From Chloroflexota bacterium (GTDB lineage Bacteria; Chloroflexota; Dehalococcoidia; SM23-28-2; RBG-16-64-32): a stretch of 9,197 nucleotides of DNA. A model generated the notes under the pieces. It saw only the letters and a program-made list of their open reading frames with translations, was not told the DNA's origin and did not search any database. The DNA is taken from positions 1 to 9,197 of the forward strand of contig VBJT01000025.1 of assembly GCA_005880075.1 (NCBI GenBank), in the 5' to 3' direction. Shown one piece after another: positions 1-6,923 of the stretch (positions within the stretch are counted from its first letter, which is position 1; every line of letters starts with the position of its first letter). Both the position numbers and the translations under genes were made by a program.

Positions 1-582
1 GACCTCACTACCGACCTGGCGGATACCGGCTGTCAGCTTAACCCGCAGCACGATCTCGCCATAAAGACCCTCAACTCGCCGACTGTGGCATGCGCTGGCG
101 GCCCGGTAGGATACAACCTGCTCCTCAGCAACGCCGTCGGGAACGCGGCCGACAGCGGGGAAATCTCCATCTACCTCGACTCCCAGCCGTCCTACGTGCC
201 CGGGCCTGGGCCATCACCAGCGCCCGGCAAGTCCGCGGGATCGGTTGTGGCAGGAAGCGTTACAGGCGCGACGGTGACTCAGTCCGGACAGATCAACATT
301 GACGGCGACGCCGACGTCGAGTGGTTGACCAAGGCAACTGTTAACCTGAAGGCTTGGCCCGCCACGACAACGGTGCAGTTCACGGTCGACTACCCGGCGG
401 CACCGTGCGTTACTGGCAACACGGACTTCATCCTTCAGGCGGACCTCTGCCACGGCAACGACATCGCTCCGCTTGGCGTCGCTCCGCTGAACGGCGCCTG
501 CGCTGGCGCAGCCACGTCTGACGGTCACCAGGACCGCAACAACGCCAACGACATCATCTCGAAGAACATAGACTCGAAATAG
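1..582 (+). CDS. Secreted/surface beta-rich protein, C-terminal part (5' truncated)
   Basis: The reading frame is open from the first base of the window, so the gene starts upstream; the GTG at 85 is internal and has no ribosome binding site. The visible 193 residues look like two beta-sandwich-type units. The first (about residues 15-62) reads as an alternation of short hydrophobic strands. A Pro/Gly linker follows (about 65-79), then a second unit with the motif DGDADVEWLTKATVNL. This spacing recalls CARDB/DUF11-type adhesion repeats, but I cannot assign a family firmly. Five cysteines suggest an exported, disulfide-bonded protein. There is no C-terminal membrane segment, LPxTG motif or dockerin-like repeat, unlike the genes downstream. 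The gene ends at TAG and is followed by a strong terminator, so it is the last gene of its transcription unit. The reading frame is certain; function is unknown. Confidence 0.8.
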   Translation, partial: DLTTDLADTGCQLNPQHDLAIKTLNSPTVACAGGPVGYNLLLSNAVGNAADSGEISIYLDSQPSYVPGPGPSPAPGKSAGSVVAGSVTGATVTQSGQINIDGDADVEWLTKATVNLKAWPATTTVQFTVDYPAAPCVTGNTDFILQADLCHGNDIAPLGVAPLNGACAGAATSDGHQDRNNANDIISKNIDSK

Positions 583-589
583 CATCGGG

Positions 590-613
590 CGAATGCGCTA
601 ACGAATGCGCTAA
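590..613. repeat. Tandem 12-bp direct repeat, two perfect copies
   Basis: The 12-mer cgaatgcgctaa occurs twice back to back, at 590-601 and 602-613, just after the stop codon of the truncated first gene and before its terminator hairpin. It does not encode anything. It may be a replication-slippage duplication in the 3' untranslated region; no function is evident. Confidence 0.8.
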
Positions 614-624
614 TTGAAAGGCGC

Positions 625-672
625 AAGGGCGAGGAGAGCACTCTCCTCGCCCTTCGCCTCTCCCTTTTTCTT
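625..672 (+). terminator. Intrinsic terminator after the truncated first gene
   Basis: Bases 625-638 are the exact reverse complement of 641-654. This gives a GC-rich hairpin of about 13 bp once a 4-nt loop is allowed. It is followed by a pyrimidine stretch containing TTTTT at 665-669. The position, 43 nt after the stop codon, and the lack of any other gene support rho-independent termination. Confidence 0.85.
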
Positions 673-693
673 ACGGCATTCAATCGAGAATTT

Positions 694-699
694 AGAGGA
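694..699 (+). promoter_or_regulatory. Ribosome binding site AGAGGA
   Basis: AGAGGA lies 8 nt before the ATG at 708. It is only 2 nt from the in-frame TTG at 702, too close for use, so it decides in favour of the ATG. Confidence 0.65.
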
Positions 700-707
700 T
701 ATTGAGG

Positions 708-2396
708 ATGAGGTGGATTCTCCCCGCAGTTCTACTCATCGCGCTCGCTTTGCTTCCCGGCATTTCCAGCGCTAATCCGCAGCAGGCCTTCCAGCCTGCC
801 TACAACATCGTTTCTCTCAGTCCTAACACCGCGAATGCACACGGCACCATCGTGCAGCAAATCGCCGTACCGGCGACCGACCACGTAATCGGCAGCATGA
901 AGTTCACCTTGCCGGCGGGCTGGGATATCGCCAATGTCCAGAGCGGCGCCGATTCGCCTGTGGTCGGTACGGGTCTGCTGCGTGTCGACGTCGACCAGAC
1001 CAACTTCGGCGGACCACCATGCGATTCCGTTATGGAGACCTACAACTTGACGGTCGTAGACACAGGCTCTAACGCCAATGATCCGCCGGACGTGGAGACC
1101 AATTGGGCGGTCCAGGGCTATCCCTTCCAGGCCTTCCCTTTCACGGTGAAGAATGTCAGCGGCGTACAGACAATTGAGTCGGTCATGTTCCAGAACCCGC
1201 CCGACGTCTGTGCGATGACCACTTTCGATTTGACGTTCCAAGGAGTGAGCACCGATAACCCCTCCACTCCCGAGGCCGAGGCTGGTCGCAACGTACTCAC
1301 CAATCCAGCTAATGGCATCTATACCTGGAGCGTCGAGTTTAAGAGCAAGCCCATTTCCGCTCCGGATGCCCACACAGCAGTCCGCTGTGACCAGATCAAT
1401 GTCGGCGGATCGGCGCCCACGGATACCGACGGCGATGGCATCGCTAACACCTGCGATAACTGCCCCACCATCTCGAATGCCGACCAGCTCAATTGGGACC
1501 AGGACAGCACCGGTGATGCCTGCGACACAGACGTCGACGGCGACGGCATCGCCAACGCTTCCGACCAGTGCGCCTTCACCCCGCTGGGGTTTGCGGTGGA
1601 CGCCAACGGCTGCTCGCAGTCGCAAGTCGACCAGGACCTCGACGGTAAATGTGACCCCGGCAAATCCTCGCTTAGCTGGTGCACCGGCTCTGACAACTGC
1701 CCCACCAGCTACAACCCGACACAGGCCAACGTCGTCCATCCGCTGACTCCCATCGGCGACGCGTGCGAGGACCCCGATGTGGACGGTTGGGCGGACAGTC
1801 AGGATAACTGTCCCGATAACTACAACCCCTTCCAGGACGACGGCGATCGGGACGGCCGGGGCGATGTCTGCGATGTCTGCCCCACCAACCCGGACTGCGA
1901 CGCCGACCATGTTTCGGACGGCTCGCTCGATCCGGACGGCGGCGGGCCGATCGTTGCCGGCCCTGACAACTGCGTGATGGTGCCGAACACCAACCAGAGC
2001 AATCAGGATACAGATGCCCTGGGGGATGCCTGCGACAACTGCCCGACGGTAACCAATCAAGACCAGCTGAACATCGACGGTGATGCCTTCGGGGATGCCT
2101 GCGATGCCGGGGATTTCGACGGCGACTTCTTCTCCGATCGCGTGGAGTACTTTGTCGGCACAGACCGCGGCGCCCGTTGCCCCGTGAACCAGAGCCACAA
2201 CGCCTGGCCCGCGGACATCAACAACAGCGGCTTCTCAGACATCACCGATATAGCCTTTCTCACCGGGTCATTCGGCCAGGCCGTGCCGCCGGCGCCCGCC
2301 CGCTACAACATCGCCCCGGACCCGCCTAACGGCTTCATAGACATCTCGGATATCGCGCGGCTGACGGCCTTCTTCGGCCAGCCCTGTCCGCCGTAG
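708..2396 (+). CDS. Secreted protein with TSP3 repeats and C-terminal dockerin-like EF-hand pair
   Basis: A 562-residue exported protein. Residues 1-22 are a signal peptide with a hydrophobic core (ILPAVLLIALALL) and a likely cut after SSA. Residues about 25-235 form a beta-rich domain I cannot name. Its opening (YNIVSLSPNTANAH) resembles that of the next gene (FYNLNPSTTSAH), so the two probably share a domain. Residues about 239-485 hold a run of thrombospondin type 3 repeats, seen as DxDGDGIxxxxDxCP and GDACD signatures; TSP3 repeats bind Ca2+. Residues about 503-562 carry two dockerin type I-like segments. The first loop (DINNSGFSDITD) has good Ca2+ ligands and is followed by LTGSFG. The second (PNGFIDISD, then LTAFFG) has Pro at ligand positions 1 and 3. 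Start chosen at ATG 708 on ribosome-binding-site spacing. It probably acts outside the cell as a structural or adhesion protein, and no catalytic domain is visible. Domain calls are firm; role is inferred. Confidence 0.88.
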   Translation: MRWILPAVLLIALALLPGISSANPQQAFQPAYNIVSLSPNTANAHGTIVQQIAVPATDHVIGSMKFTLPAGWDIANVQSGADSPVVGTGLLRVDVDQTNFGGPPCDSVMETYNLTVVDTGSNANDPPDVETNWAVQGYPFQAFPFTVKNVSGVQTIESVMFQNPPDVCAMTTFDLTFQGVSTDNPSTPEAEAGRNVLTNPANGIYTWSVEFKSKPISAPDAHTAVRCDQINVGGSAPTDTDGDGIANTCDNCPTISNADQLNWDQDSTGDACDTDVDGDGIANASDQCAFTPLGFAVDANGCSQSQVDQDLDGKCDPGKSSLSWCTGSDNCPTSYNPTQANVVHPLTPIGDACEDPDVDGWADSQDNCPDNYNPFQDDGDRDGRGDVCDVCPTNPDCDADHVSDGSLDPDGGGPIVAGPDNCVMVPNTNQSNQDTDALGDACDNCPTVTNQDQLNIDGDAFGDACDAGDFDGDFFSDRVEYFVGTDRGARCPVNQSHNAWPADINNSGFSDITDIAFLTGSFGQAVPPAPARYNIAPDPPNGFIDISDIARLTAFFGQPCPP

Positions 2397-2491
2397 CCGG
2401 ATGGTCTTCACCACGCACGGAATGGCAGAATCCCGCGCTCGGCAATTCTTTCCCATTTCAAAATACGGAGGGAAACTGCCCATCATCAGGC

Positions 2492-2520
2492 TTGACAAAC
2501 TCCAACGGTACATCTATAAC
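2492..2520 (+). promoter_or_regulatory. Sigma70-type promoter for the 2613-5057 gene
   Basis: A perfect -35 hexamer TTGACA (2492-2497) is separated by 17 nt from TATAAC (2515-2520, five of six consensus bases). Transcription would start near 2527, giving a leader of roughly 85 nt before the ATG at 2613. The spacing from TTGACA to an ACT triplet (2519-2521) is the same as in the two promoters downstream. Confidence 0.8.
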
Positions 2521-2528
2521 TAGGTCGC

Positions 2529-2579
2529 GTCTGCGGACAGACACTTGTGTCTGCCTCACCGCTCATTCGGCGGGAGCGG
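2529..2579 (+). promoter_or_regulatory. Structured mRNA leader with competing hairpins
   Basis: Starting about where transcription should begin, GTCTG (2529-2533) can pair with CAGAC (2538-2542). Alternatively CAGACAC (2538-2544) can pair with GTGTCTG (2547-2553). The two pairings share bases and exclude each other. A third hairpin pairs CCGCTC (2559-2564) with GAGCGG (2574-2579). The ribosome binding site at 2601 stays outside these stems. The leader could affect mRNA stability or bind a regulator. It matches no riboswitch I know, and the stems are short. Confidence 0.35.
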
Positions 2580-2600
2580 CTAAATATAGTGAGCCCACAG

Positions 2601-2606
2601 GGAGGT
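2601..2606 (+). promoter_or_regulatory. Ribosome binding site GGAGGT
   Basis: GGAGGT sits 6 nt before ATG 2613, which opens a typical signal peptide. It rules out the in-frame GTG at 2547, which would add 22 residues before the signal peptide and has no such site. Confidence 0.85.
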
Positions 2607-2612
2607 AATCGT

Positions 2613-5057
2613 ATGCTCAAGAAGCTTCTCGTCCTTATTCCCATCTTGGTCGTCGCCCTGGGAGTTATGTGGGCGTCGCCAAGAGACAGTCAGGCCACCA
2701 CCTGGAACCCGTTCTTCGGACCGACCGACTTCTATAATCTCAACCCGAGTACGACGTCGGCCCACTCCGACACCCACGCCCAGTTCAACGTGCTGGCGCC
2801 CTCCGCCAACTTCTCAGGCTTGTTCGGGCGCGCCATCACGTTCGGCAGCAGCGCAGTTTTCCAGGCGAACGCGGCCCAGATTCCGGGTGTGGGCGCCTAC
2901 ATGGGACAGCTCCAGTCAGTGGCCACGCTCGGTCTCGCCAATGAGGGCTGCAACAGCCCTGTGGCTGTAACGTTCAACTTCGTAGAAGCGAACGTCGATA
3001 CTACGGCGGTCGAAATCGACACGCCGCCGGGCGACGGCAACCCGGCCACGTCGAATGACCCGCTCACGTTGGCCTCGGCGGTCACTACCACCGGGCAAAC
3101 AACGTTCACCTACGGCGGCGCCAGCGGCACCGACCCGCTCGGTGTGCGCATTGCCGACCATTTGCCGGTCAATATCATCCAGATCGACAGCGAGGAGATG
3201 CTCCTCACCGACGTCAACTACGCGACAAACACTTACACCGTGACGCGCGGTTGGGAAGGCACCACGCCGGCAACCCACAGCGTCGGTGCCCATATTCTGC
3301 GGAAGAACATCATCTTCTCGGCCGGCCCCACCAGCAACCTGCTCGCCAACATGGCCGAGGACGATGGCGACATGGACAACAACCTCGGTAGCAGCACCAA
3401 CAATACTGACGGCCACGGGAACGCGCCGGTCGGCGGCGTCGAAAACGCCGACTACGTCAACCTCGTGTCCGATGGCGCCGACGCCGGCGCTCCGAACTTC
3501 ATTCGGGACAGCTTCGACCCCGACGGCAACCAGGCGAACGGCGGCTACGTGCAGCCCGCGGCGCGTTACTACGGCGTCGCTTTCGTGGCCAACACCCTCA
3601 TCGTGACGCTACAGTTCGTGATTGGCAGTCCCGGCCAGCTCACAACCTTCCCGAACCTCCAGTGGGCGACAAGCAACTGGGGATACTCCAGCACGACGTT
3701 CCTGCAGGACCCGCTGGCGCCTCCGTCGAACAGCGCCATCTCGGACTTCTGTAACTTCACGTCGAACACAACGATCTACGGCTACCCGCACGACAACGCC
3801 TGCACGGGCGCGGTATCACCGCCGGCGGCCTGCACCGGCACCGGCGCTGGGTTCACCCTGAGGCTCGCCGTTGACAACGGCTGTCCCGCGGGCAGCGTGA
3901 TTCCTCCGACGAACCCGAACGAGTGCGGAATGGCGGGTCAGACGAACGGAATATGCTCGGTGACCGAATGTCCGCGCTCAACCAACCCGGCGAGCATCCA
4001 GAGGGTCAAGTACTATCAGTACGCGGTCTCCCAGCGCGACTTTGACAACGACGGTCATGAGAACGCGCTGGATGCCTGCTACGCCACAGCGAACCCCTCC
4101 CCCGGGTGGGACCCGCGCCAGAACAACGTCCTCTCCGGAAGCGATGCCGACGGAGACGGCTTACCGACGGCGTGCGACCCGAACGACGGTAGCTTCAACA
4201 ACGACCAGGACGGTGACGGCTGGCAGAACCGCATAGACAACTGCCCGCTGGTCGCCAACTCCGAGGGCGCCGCTCAGGGCGGCGGCACGGTCCCGAACAC
4301 CTTCCAGTTCGACCTGGACGTTCCGGGCGGAACTAACGTGCCCGACGGCGGCCCGGCCTCGGACAGCATCGGAGTCGACTGTGATACAGGCGCGTTCGGC
4401 GCGGGCCTGGTGCCAGGCGGGGCCAACGGCCACTACCACGCGACCTACGCCGCCCAGACGATCTGTATCGGCGTCGACCCCAACCCGACGAACCAGAACG
4501 CCTGCAACAACGCGCCGGGTCTTGCCGGTGGCGGCTCGGATGATGACAACGACGGCGTGACGAACGCCAGCGACACTTGCCGCAACGGCAACAACCCACC
4601 GTTCACGTTCACGTCGGGCCCCGGCGCGACCACCTTGTCGGTAGCCGCTGGAGCGGGTGCGACGACTCTCAACGTGGCCAGCACCGCCGGCTTCATCCAG
4701 AACCAGCCGATCGTGATCAAGACTCCGCTCGAGACGCTCAGGTACATTACCGCGGTCGGCGCTAGCACCATCACGATCAACGCCGGCGTAAGCGGTGCCC
4801 ACGCCTCGGGCTCACAGGTCCAGCAGGTCAGCTTCGCGCAGTCAGCGCGAGACATGAACAACGACGGCTTCGTCGACATCTCGGACATCTCGCTGCTGAC
4901 GGGTGTGTTCGGCTCGCAGGGAGGTAACCCCGGCAACGACGGCGTCGGCGACTCCGGCGTGCCCGGCTACCAGGGCCGCTACGACACGAACTACGACAGC
5001 TTCGTAGACATCACGGACGTCTCGTCGCTGACCGGTATGTTCGGCAACTCCTGCTAA
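2613..5057 (+). CDS. Large secreted protein with TSP3-like loops, two inserted beta modules and a dockerin-like C-terminus
   Basis: 814 residues. Residues 1-28 are a signal peptide (MLKKLLVLIPILVV core, cut after SQA). The next part begins like the 708-2396 protein, suggesting a shared N-terminal domain. Residues about 159-232 hold a small module (IIQIDSEEMLLTDV, then TVTRGWEGTTPATH) of a type seen in phage tail and other exported proteins. TSP3-like acidic loops lie at about 476-550 and 643-660. A second small module at about 669-745 (GATTLNVASTAGF, then a Gly/Ala/Ser turn) resembles the first in style. Residues 747-814 are a duplicated dockerin type I-like domain: DMNNDGFVDISD + LTGVFG and DTNYDSFVDITD + LTGMFG. 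Both loops keep D1, N3, D5 and D12, so both should bind Ca2+. It has its own promoter and terminator. No enzymatic motif was recognised. Role as a calcium-stabilised extracellular structural protein is inferred. Confidence 0.88.
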   Translation: MLKKLLVLIPILVVALGVMWASPRDSQATTWNPFFGPTDFYNLNPSTTSAHSDTHAQFNVLAPSANFSGLFGRAITFGSSAVFQANAAQIPGVGAYMGQLQSVATLGLANEGCNSPVAVTFNFVEANVDTTAVEIDTPPGDGNPATSNDPLTLASAVTTTGQTTFTYGGASGTDPLGVRIADHLPVNIIQIDSEEMLLTDVNYATNTYTVTRGWEGTTPATHSVGAHILRKNIIFSAGPTSNLLANMAEDDGDMDNNLGSSTNNTDGHGNAPVGGVENADYVNLVSDGADAGAPNFIRDSFDPDGNQANGGYVQPAARYYGVAFVANTLIVTLQFVIGSPGQLTTFPNLQWATSNWGYSSTTFLQDPLAPPSNSAISDFCNFTSNTTIYGYPHDNACTGAVSPPAACTGTGAGFTLRLAVDNGCPAGSVIPPTNPNECGMAGQTNGICSVTECPRSTNPASIQRVKYYQYAVSQRDFDNDGHENALDACYATANPSPGWDPRQNNVLSGSDADGDGLPTACDPNDGSFNNDQDGDGWQNRIDNCPLVANSEGAAQGGGTVPNTFQFDLDVPGGTNVPDGGPASDSIGVDCDTGAFGAGLVPGGANGHYHATYAAQTICIGVDPNPTNQNACNNAPGLAGGGSDDDNDGVTNASDTCRNGNNPPFTFTSGPGATTLSVAAGAGATTLNVASTAGFIQNQPIVIKTPLETLRYITAVGASTITINAGVSGAHASGSQVQQVSFAQSARDMNNDGFVDISDISLLTGVFGSQGGNPGNDGVGDSGVPGYQGRYDTNYDSFVDITDVSSLTGMFGNSC

Positions 5058-5081
5058 CGCGGTAGCAAGCGAATAGCGCAT

Positions 5082-5119
5082 AGGCGCCGGCTGGGACCAC
5101 CAGCCGGCGTCTTGCTTTT
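5082..5119 (+). terminator. Intrinsic terminator after the 2613-5057 gene
   Basis: CGCCGGCTGG (5085-5094) pairs perfectly with CCAGCCGGCG (5100-5109) around a 5-nt loop. The stem extends by three further pairs (one G-T) to 5082/5112. A short T run (TTGCTTTT) follows. It lies 25 nt after the stop codon. Confidence 0.85.
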
Positions 5120-5173
5120 GTCCCACGGCCACGCCTTTATATAGGACTGTTACGTCTAGCAATCTGCGAAGCA

Positions 5174-5203
5174 TTGACAGCCACAAACAACGTTACGTAG
5201 ACT
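5174..5203 (+). promoter_or_regulatory. Sigma70-type promoter for the frameshifted RTX gene
   Basis: A perfect TTGACA (5174-5179) lies 18 nt before TAGACT (5198-5203, four of six consensus bases). The -10 overlaps a 13-nt inverted repeat, GACTC-GCG-GAGTC (5200-5212), which could be an operator. Expected start is near 5210, giving a leader of about 57 nt. The block TGACAG-N16-GTA(G/A)ACT recurs with identical spacing before the paralogue at 7020. Confidence 0.6.
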
Positions 5204-5254
5204 CGCGGAGTCACTGCTGCGGCACAACATAACGCAGTGTCCTGCCCCGCCAAT

Positions 5255-5260
5255 AGGAGG
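5255..5260 (+). promoter_or_regulatory. Ribosome binding site AGGAGG
   Basis: A consensus AGGAGG lies 6 nt before ATG 5267, which opens a signal peptide. This excludes the upstream in-frame GTG at 5237. Confidence 0.88.
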
Positions 5261-5266
5261 GAATCG

Positions 5267-6418
5267 ATGACCTTTAGACGCACCGCTCTCGCCAGCGTGT
5301 TCGCTTTCGCGGCCGCCTCGGCAGCAATCGCCGGCGCCCTGTTCCTGCCCGGCGCCTTCACCTCGAGCGCCGTCCCGGCCCCCGAGATCTCCCTGGACAT
5401 GGTCACGACCGGCACTACGTACGACAGCGCCACCAACGCCATGAGCGTCGGGACTATCGACAATTGCCTTGCGGTTGCAACGGCTAACCCAGCCACCCAC
5501 ACACACGCCACGCAGCTCGTGATCCAGAACGTCCAAGACCTGGTCGGCTGGCAGGTGCGCCTCAATTACATTGGGGACAAGATGCGCCCTCTGACCCAAA
5601 GCATTACCCCCTTCTCGGATACACTTACCGGCCAGCAGGTCGGCTTCACCAACCTCCCCATCGACTCGACGAGCAGCGTTCACCGCGACACCACGGCCGC
5701 AGCCTCGATTCCGGCCGCCCCTCCTGATAACACCAATACCCCGCAAACCGCCCTCGTGGGCGGCACCTACAACGGCACCAACACCTTCGCCGTCTCTCCT
5801 GATACGCCGGCCAAGTCGACTCCGGACGACACATCCTACAGCGCTCCCAGCGGCGGCGTGCTTTCCCAGCTCAATCTTCAAGTATTAGGGAACGAGAGTG
5901 GGAACACGCTAACCATGGACCTCGACAACGGTGTGCCCAACCCGCCCGGGAGCAGCGTGGTCACCTGGGACGGTACGGGAGGGCGGCACCGCCTGCACGG
6001 TGACCAGCGCAACCCCGACCGCCGCCGCCACCGCGACTGCGACGGCAGGCGCCACGCCTACCCGCACAGCGACCGCCAGCCCGACCGCCACCGCCACGCG
6101 AACAGCGACAGCGAGTCCCACCGCGGGCGCCGGTACGGGCACTGCGACTGCGACGGCCACTGCGACTGCCACCGCGGGCGCCGGTACGGGCACTGCGACT
6201 GCAACGGCCACTGCGACTGCCACCGCGGGCGCCGGCACCGGGACCGCGACGGCGACCGCCACACCGACCGTGGGCGCCGGAACCGGGACACCCACCGCGG
6301 CCGCCACGCCGACAGCCACTGCTACGGCGACGGCGACGGCCGCCGCCACACCCACCCGGACCGCCACGGCCACACCCGCGGCCGGCACACCGACCGCCAC
6401 GCCGCAGCCGGGCGGTGA
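5267..6418 (+). CDS. Cohesin-like surface protein, N-terminal part of a frameshifted gene
   Basis: The start is fixed by the AGGAGG site. Residues 1-35 are a signal peptide (FRRTALASVFAFAAASAAIAGALFL). Residues 41-238 form one domain that aligns nearly end to end with residues 119-311 of the 7020-8792 protein; shared stretches include GWQVRLNYIGD, VGFTNLPID and YSAPSGGVLSQLNLQV. The segment NVQDLVGWQVRLNYIGDKMRP resembles the core strands of cohesin domains (the dockerin receptor fold), but this is a pattern match only. After about 5980 the frame is wrong. It reads the opposite register of a Thr/Ala linker as an Arg/His/Cys/Asp-rich tail, ending at TGA 6418. The true continuation is in the +1 frame, 5982-6812, as the paralogue shows. 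Removing one G from the GGG at 5981-5983 would give a single 514-residue protein. The cause may be a sequence error, a null mutation or recoding. Confidence 0.75.
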   Translation: MTFRRTALASVFAFAAASAAIAGALFLPGAFTSSAVPAPEISLDMVTTGTTYDSATNAMSVGTIDNCLAVATANPATHTHATQLVIQNVQDLVGWQVRLNYIGDKMRPLTQSITPFSDTLTGQQVGFTNLPIDSTSSVHRDTTAAASIPAAPPDNTNTPQTALVGGTYNGTNTFAVSPDTPAKSTPDDTSYSAPSGGVLSQLNLQVLGNESGNTLTMDLDNGVPNPPGSSVVTWDGTGGRHRLHGDQRNPDRRRHRDCDGRRHAYPHSDRQPDRHRHANSDSESHRGRRYGHCDCDGHCDCHRGRRYGHCDCNGHCDCHRGRRHRDRDGDRHTDRGRRNRDTHRGRHADSHCYGDGDGRRHTHPDRHGHTRGRHTDRHAAAGR

Positions 6419-6812
6419 GACCTGCGACGGCCTGGCGGCGACGAAGGTCGGGACAGAAGGCAACGACGTCATCATCGGCACCAGCGAGCGTGACGTGATC
6501 GTCGCTAAAGGCGGCAACGATATCATCCTCGGCCGGGACGGCAACGACGTAATCTGCGCCGGCTCCGGCAACGACCTCGTGATCGGCGGCGAGGGCAACG
6601 ATCGCATCTTCGGCCAGGGCGGCAACGACCTTCTCCTCGGCGGCCCCGGCAACGACTTCCTCGACGGCGGCAGCGGCACCGATCTCTGCATCGGCGGCCC
6701 CGGCGCCGACACTTTCGCCGACTGCGAGCATATCGCCGGCCGCGACAGCGATGACGACGAACACGAGGCTGACCGCGACGGAGACAGCGAGGAACACGAA
6801 GACGACGATTAG
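5931..6812 (+). CDS. Thr-Ala linker, RTX calcium-binding repeats and acidic tail: C-terminal part of the frameshifted gene
   Basis: This frame is open from 5913, but the part that belongs to the protein begins at about 5982. GTG 5931 lies within the upstream domain and has no ribosome binding site, so it is not taken as a true start. The linker 6003-6417 is almost only Thr, Ala, Pro and Gly. Ten RTX (haemolysin-type) nonapeptides follow at 6450-6719, close to GGxGNDxUx, for example GGEGNDRIF and GGPGNDFLD; they should fold as a Ca2+-binding beta-roll. The array closes with CIGGPGADTFADCEH, whose two Cys could form a disulfide. The last 25 residues are very acidic (Asp/Glu/His). No membrane anchor is present, so the product is likely released or held by its ligands. 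The paralogue at 7020 has a similar linker but ends in an LPPTG anchor instead. Confidence 0.75.
   Translation: MCPTRPGAAWSPGTVREGGTACTVTSATPTAAATATATAGATPTRTATASPTATATRTATASPTAGAGTGTATATATATATAGAGTGTATATATATATAGAGTGTATATATPTVGAGTGTPTAAATPTATATATATAAATPTRTATATPAAGTPTATPQPGGETCDGLAATKVGTEGNDVIIGTSERDVIVAKGGNDIILGRDGNDVICAGSGNDLVIGGEGNDRIFGQGGNDLLLGGPGNDFLDGGSGTDLCIGGPGADTFADCEHIAGRDSDDDEHEADRDGDSEEHEDDD
6120..6272 (+). repeat. In-frame 51-bp tandem repeats encoding Thr-Ala units
   Basis: Three consecutive 51-bp units (6120-6170, 6171-6221, 6222-6272) encode the 17-residue unit TAGAGTGTATATATATA. Copies one and two differ at a single base (G to A in the acg/aacg region near 6203). Copy three is diverged at DNA level but keeps most of the protein pattern. 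Near identity implies recent duplication, and the tract may vary in copy number or be misassembled. It forms part of the stalk between the cohesin-like domain and the RTX domain. Confidence 0.85.
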
Positions 6813-6843
6813 AGCTACCCTCCCCAGAGGAGTTCGCAGACAA

Positions 6844-6877
6844 AGAGGCGGGGCCACGGCCCCGCCTCTCTGTCTTT
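6844..6877 (+). terminator. Intrinsic terminator after the RTX gene
   Basis: Bases 6844-6855 and 6858-6869 are exact reverse complements, giving about an 11-bp GC-rich stem with a 4-nt loop. TCTGTCTTT follows. CAAAG (6841-6845) can also pair with CTTTG (6874-6878) as an outer stem. It lies 31 nt after the stop codon. Confidence 0.8.
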
Positions 6878-6923
6878 GGCCTCGCTTTAACTCTCAAGCG
6901 CGTCTAACCGCCACCAGGCGGCT

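Noticed and set aside
732..2198. Long open frame (488 codons) on the minus strand opposite the TSP3/dockerin-like gene
   Set aside because: It is the antisense shadow of a GC-rich, stop-poor coding region. The plus strand frame has a signal peptide, TSP3 repeats and a ribosome binding site; the minus frame shows no domain and no start signal.
2449..2475. Possible terminator after the 708-2396 gene (TTTCCC pairing with GGGAAA)
   Set aside because: Only 6 bp with a 15-nt loop and no T run; too weak to call. Termination of this gene remains unassigned.
5931..5981. GTG 5931 as the start of an independent RTX gene
   Set aside because: No ribosome binding site or signal peptide; the start lies inside the conserved domain of the upstream frame, which matches the paralogue up to about 5980.
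6120..6272. CRISPR array or other mobile repeat
   Set aside because: Units are directly adjacent with no spacers, are multiples of three, and encode a Thr-Ala protein repeat.
5982..6418. Arg/His/Cys/Asp-rich tail read in the original frame of the 5267 gene, which looks like a metal-binding region
   Set aside because: It is the out-of-register reading of the Thr/Ala repeat (GACTGC, CACCGC and similar). The paralogue and the RTX repeats show the other frame is the real one, though it would be made if no shift occurs.
5909..6857. Minus-strand open frames rich in Val/Ala/Pro/Gly or Arg opposite the Thr-Ala linker and RTX repeats
   Set aside because: They arise from the complement of repetitive GC-rich codons. 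The RTX pattern on the plus strand is unmistakable.
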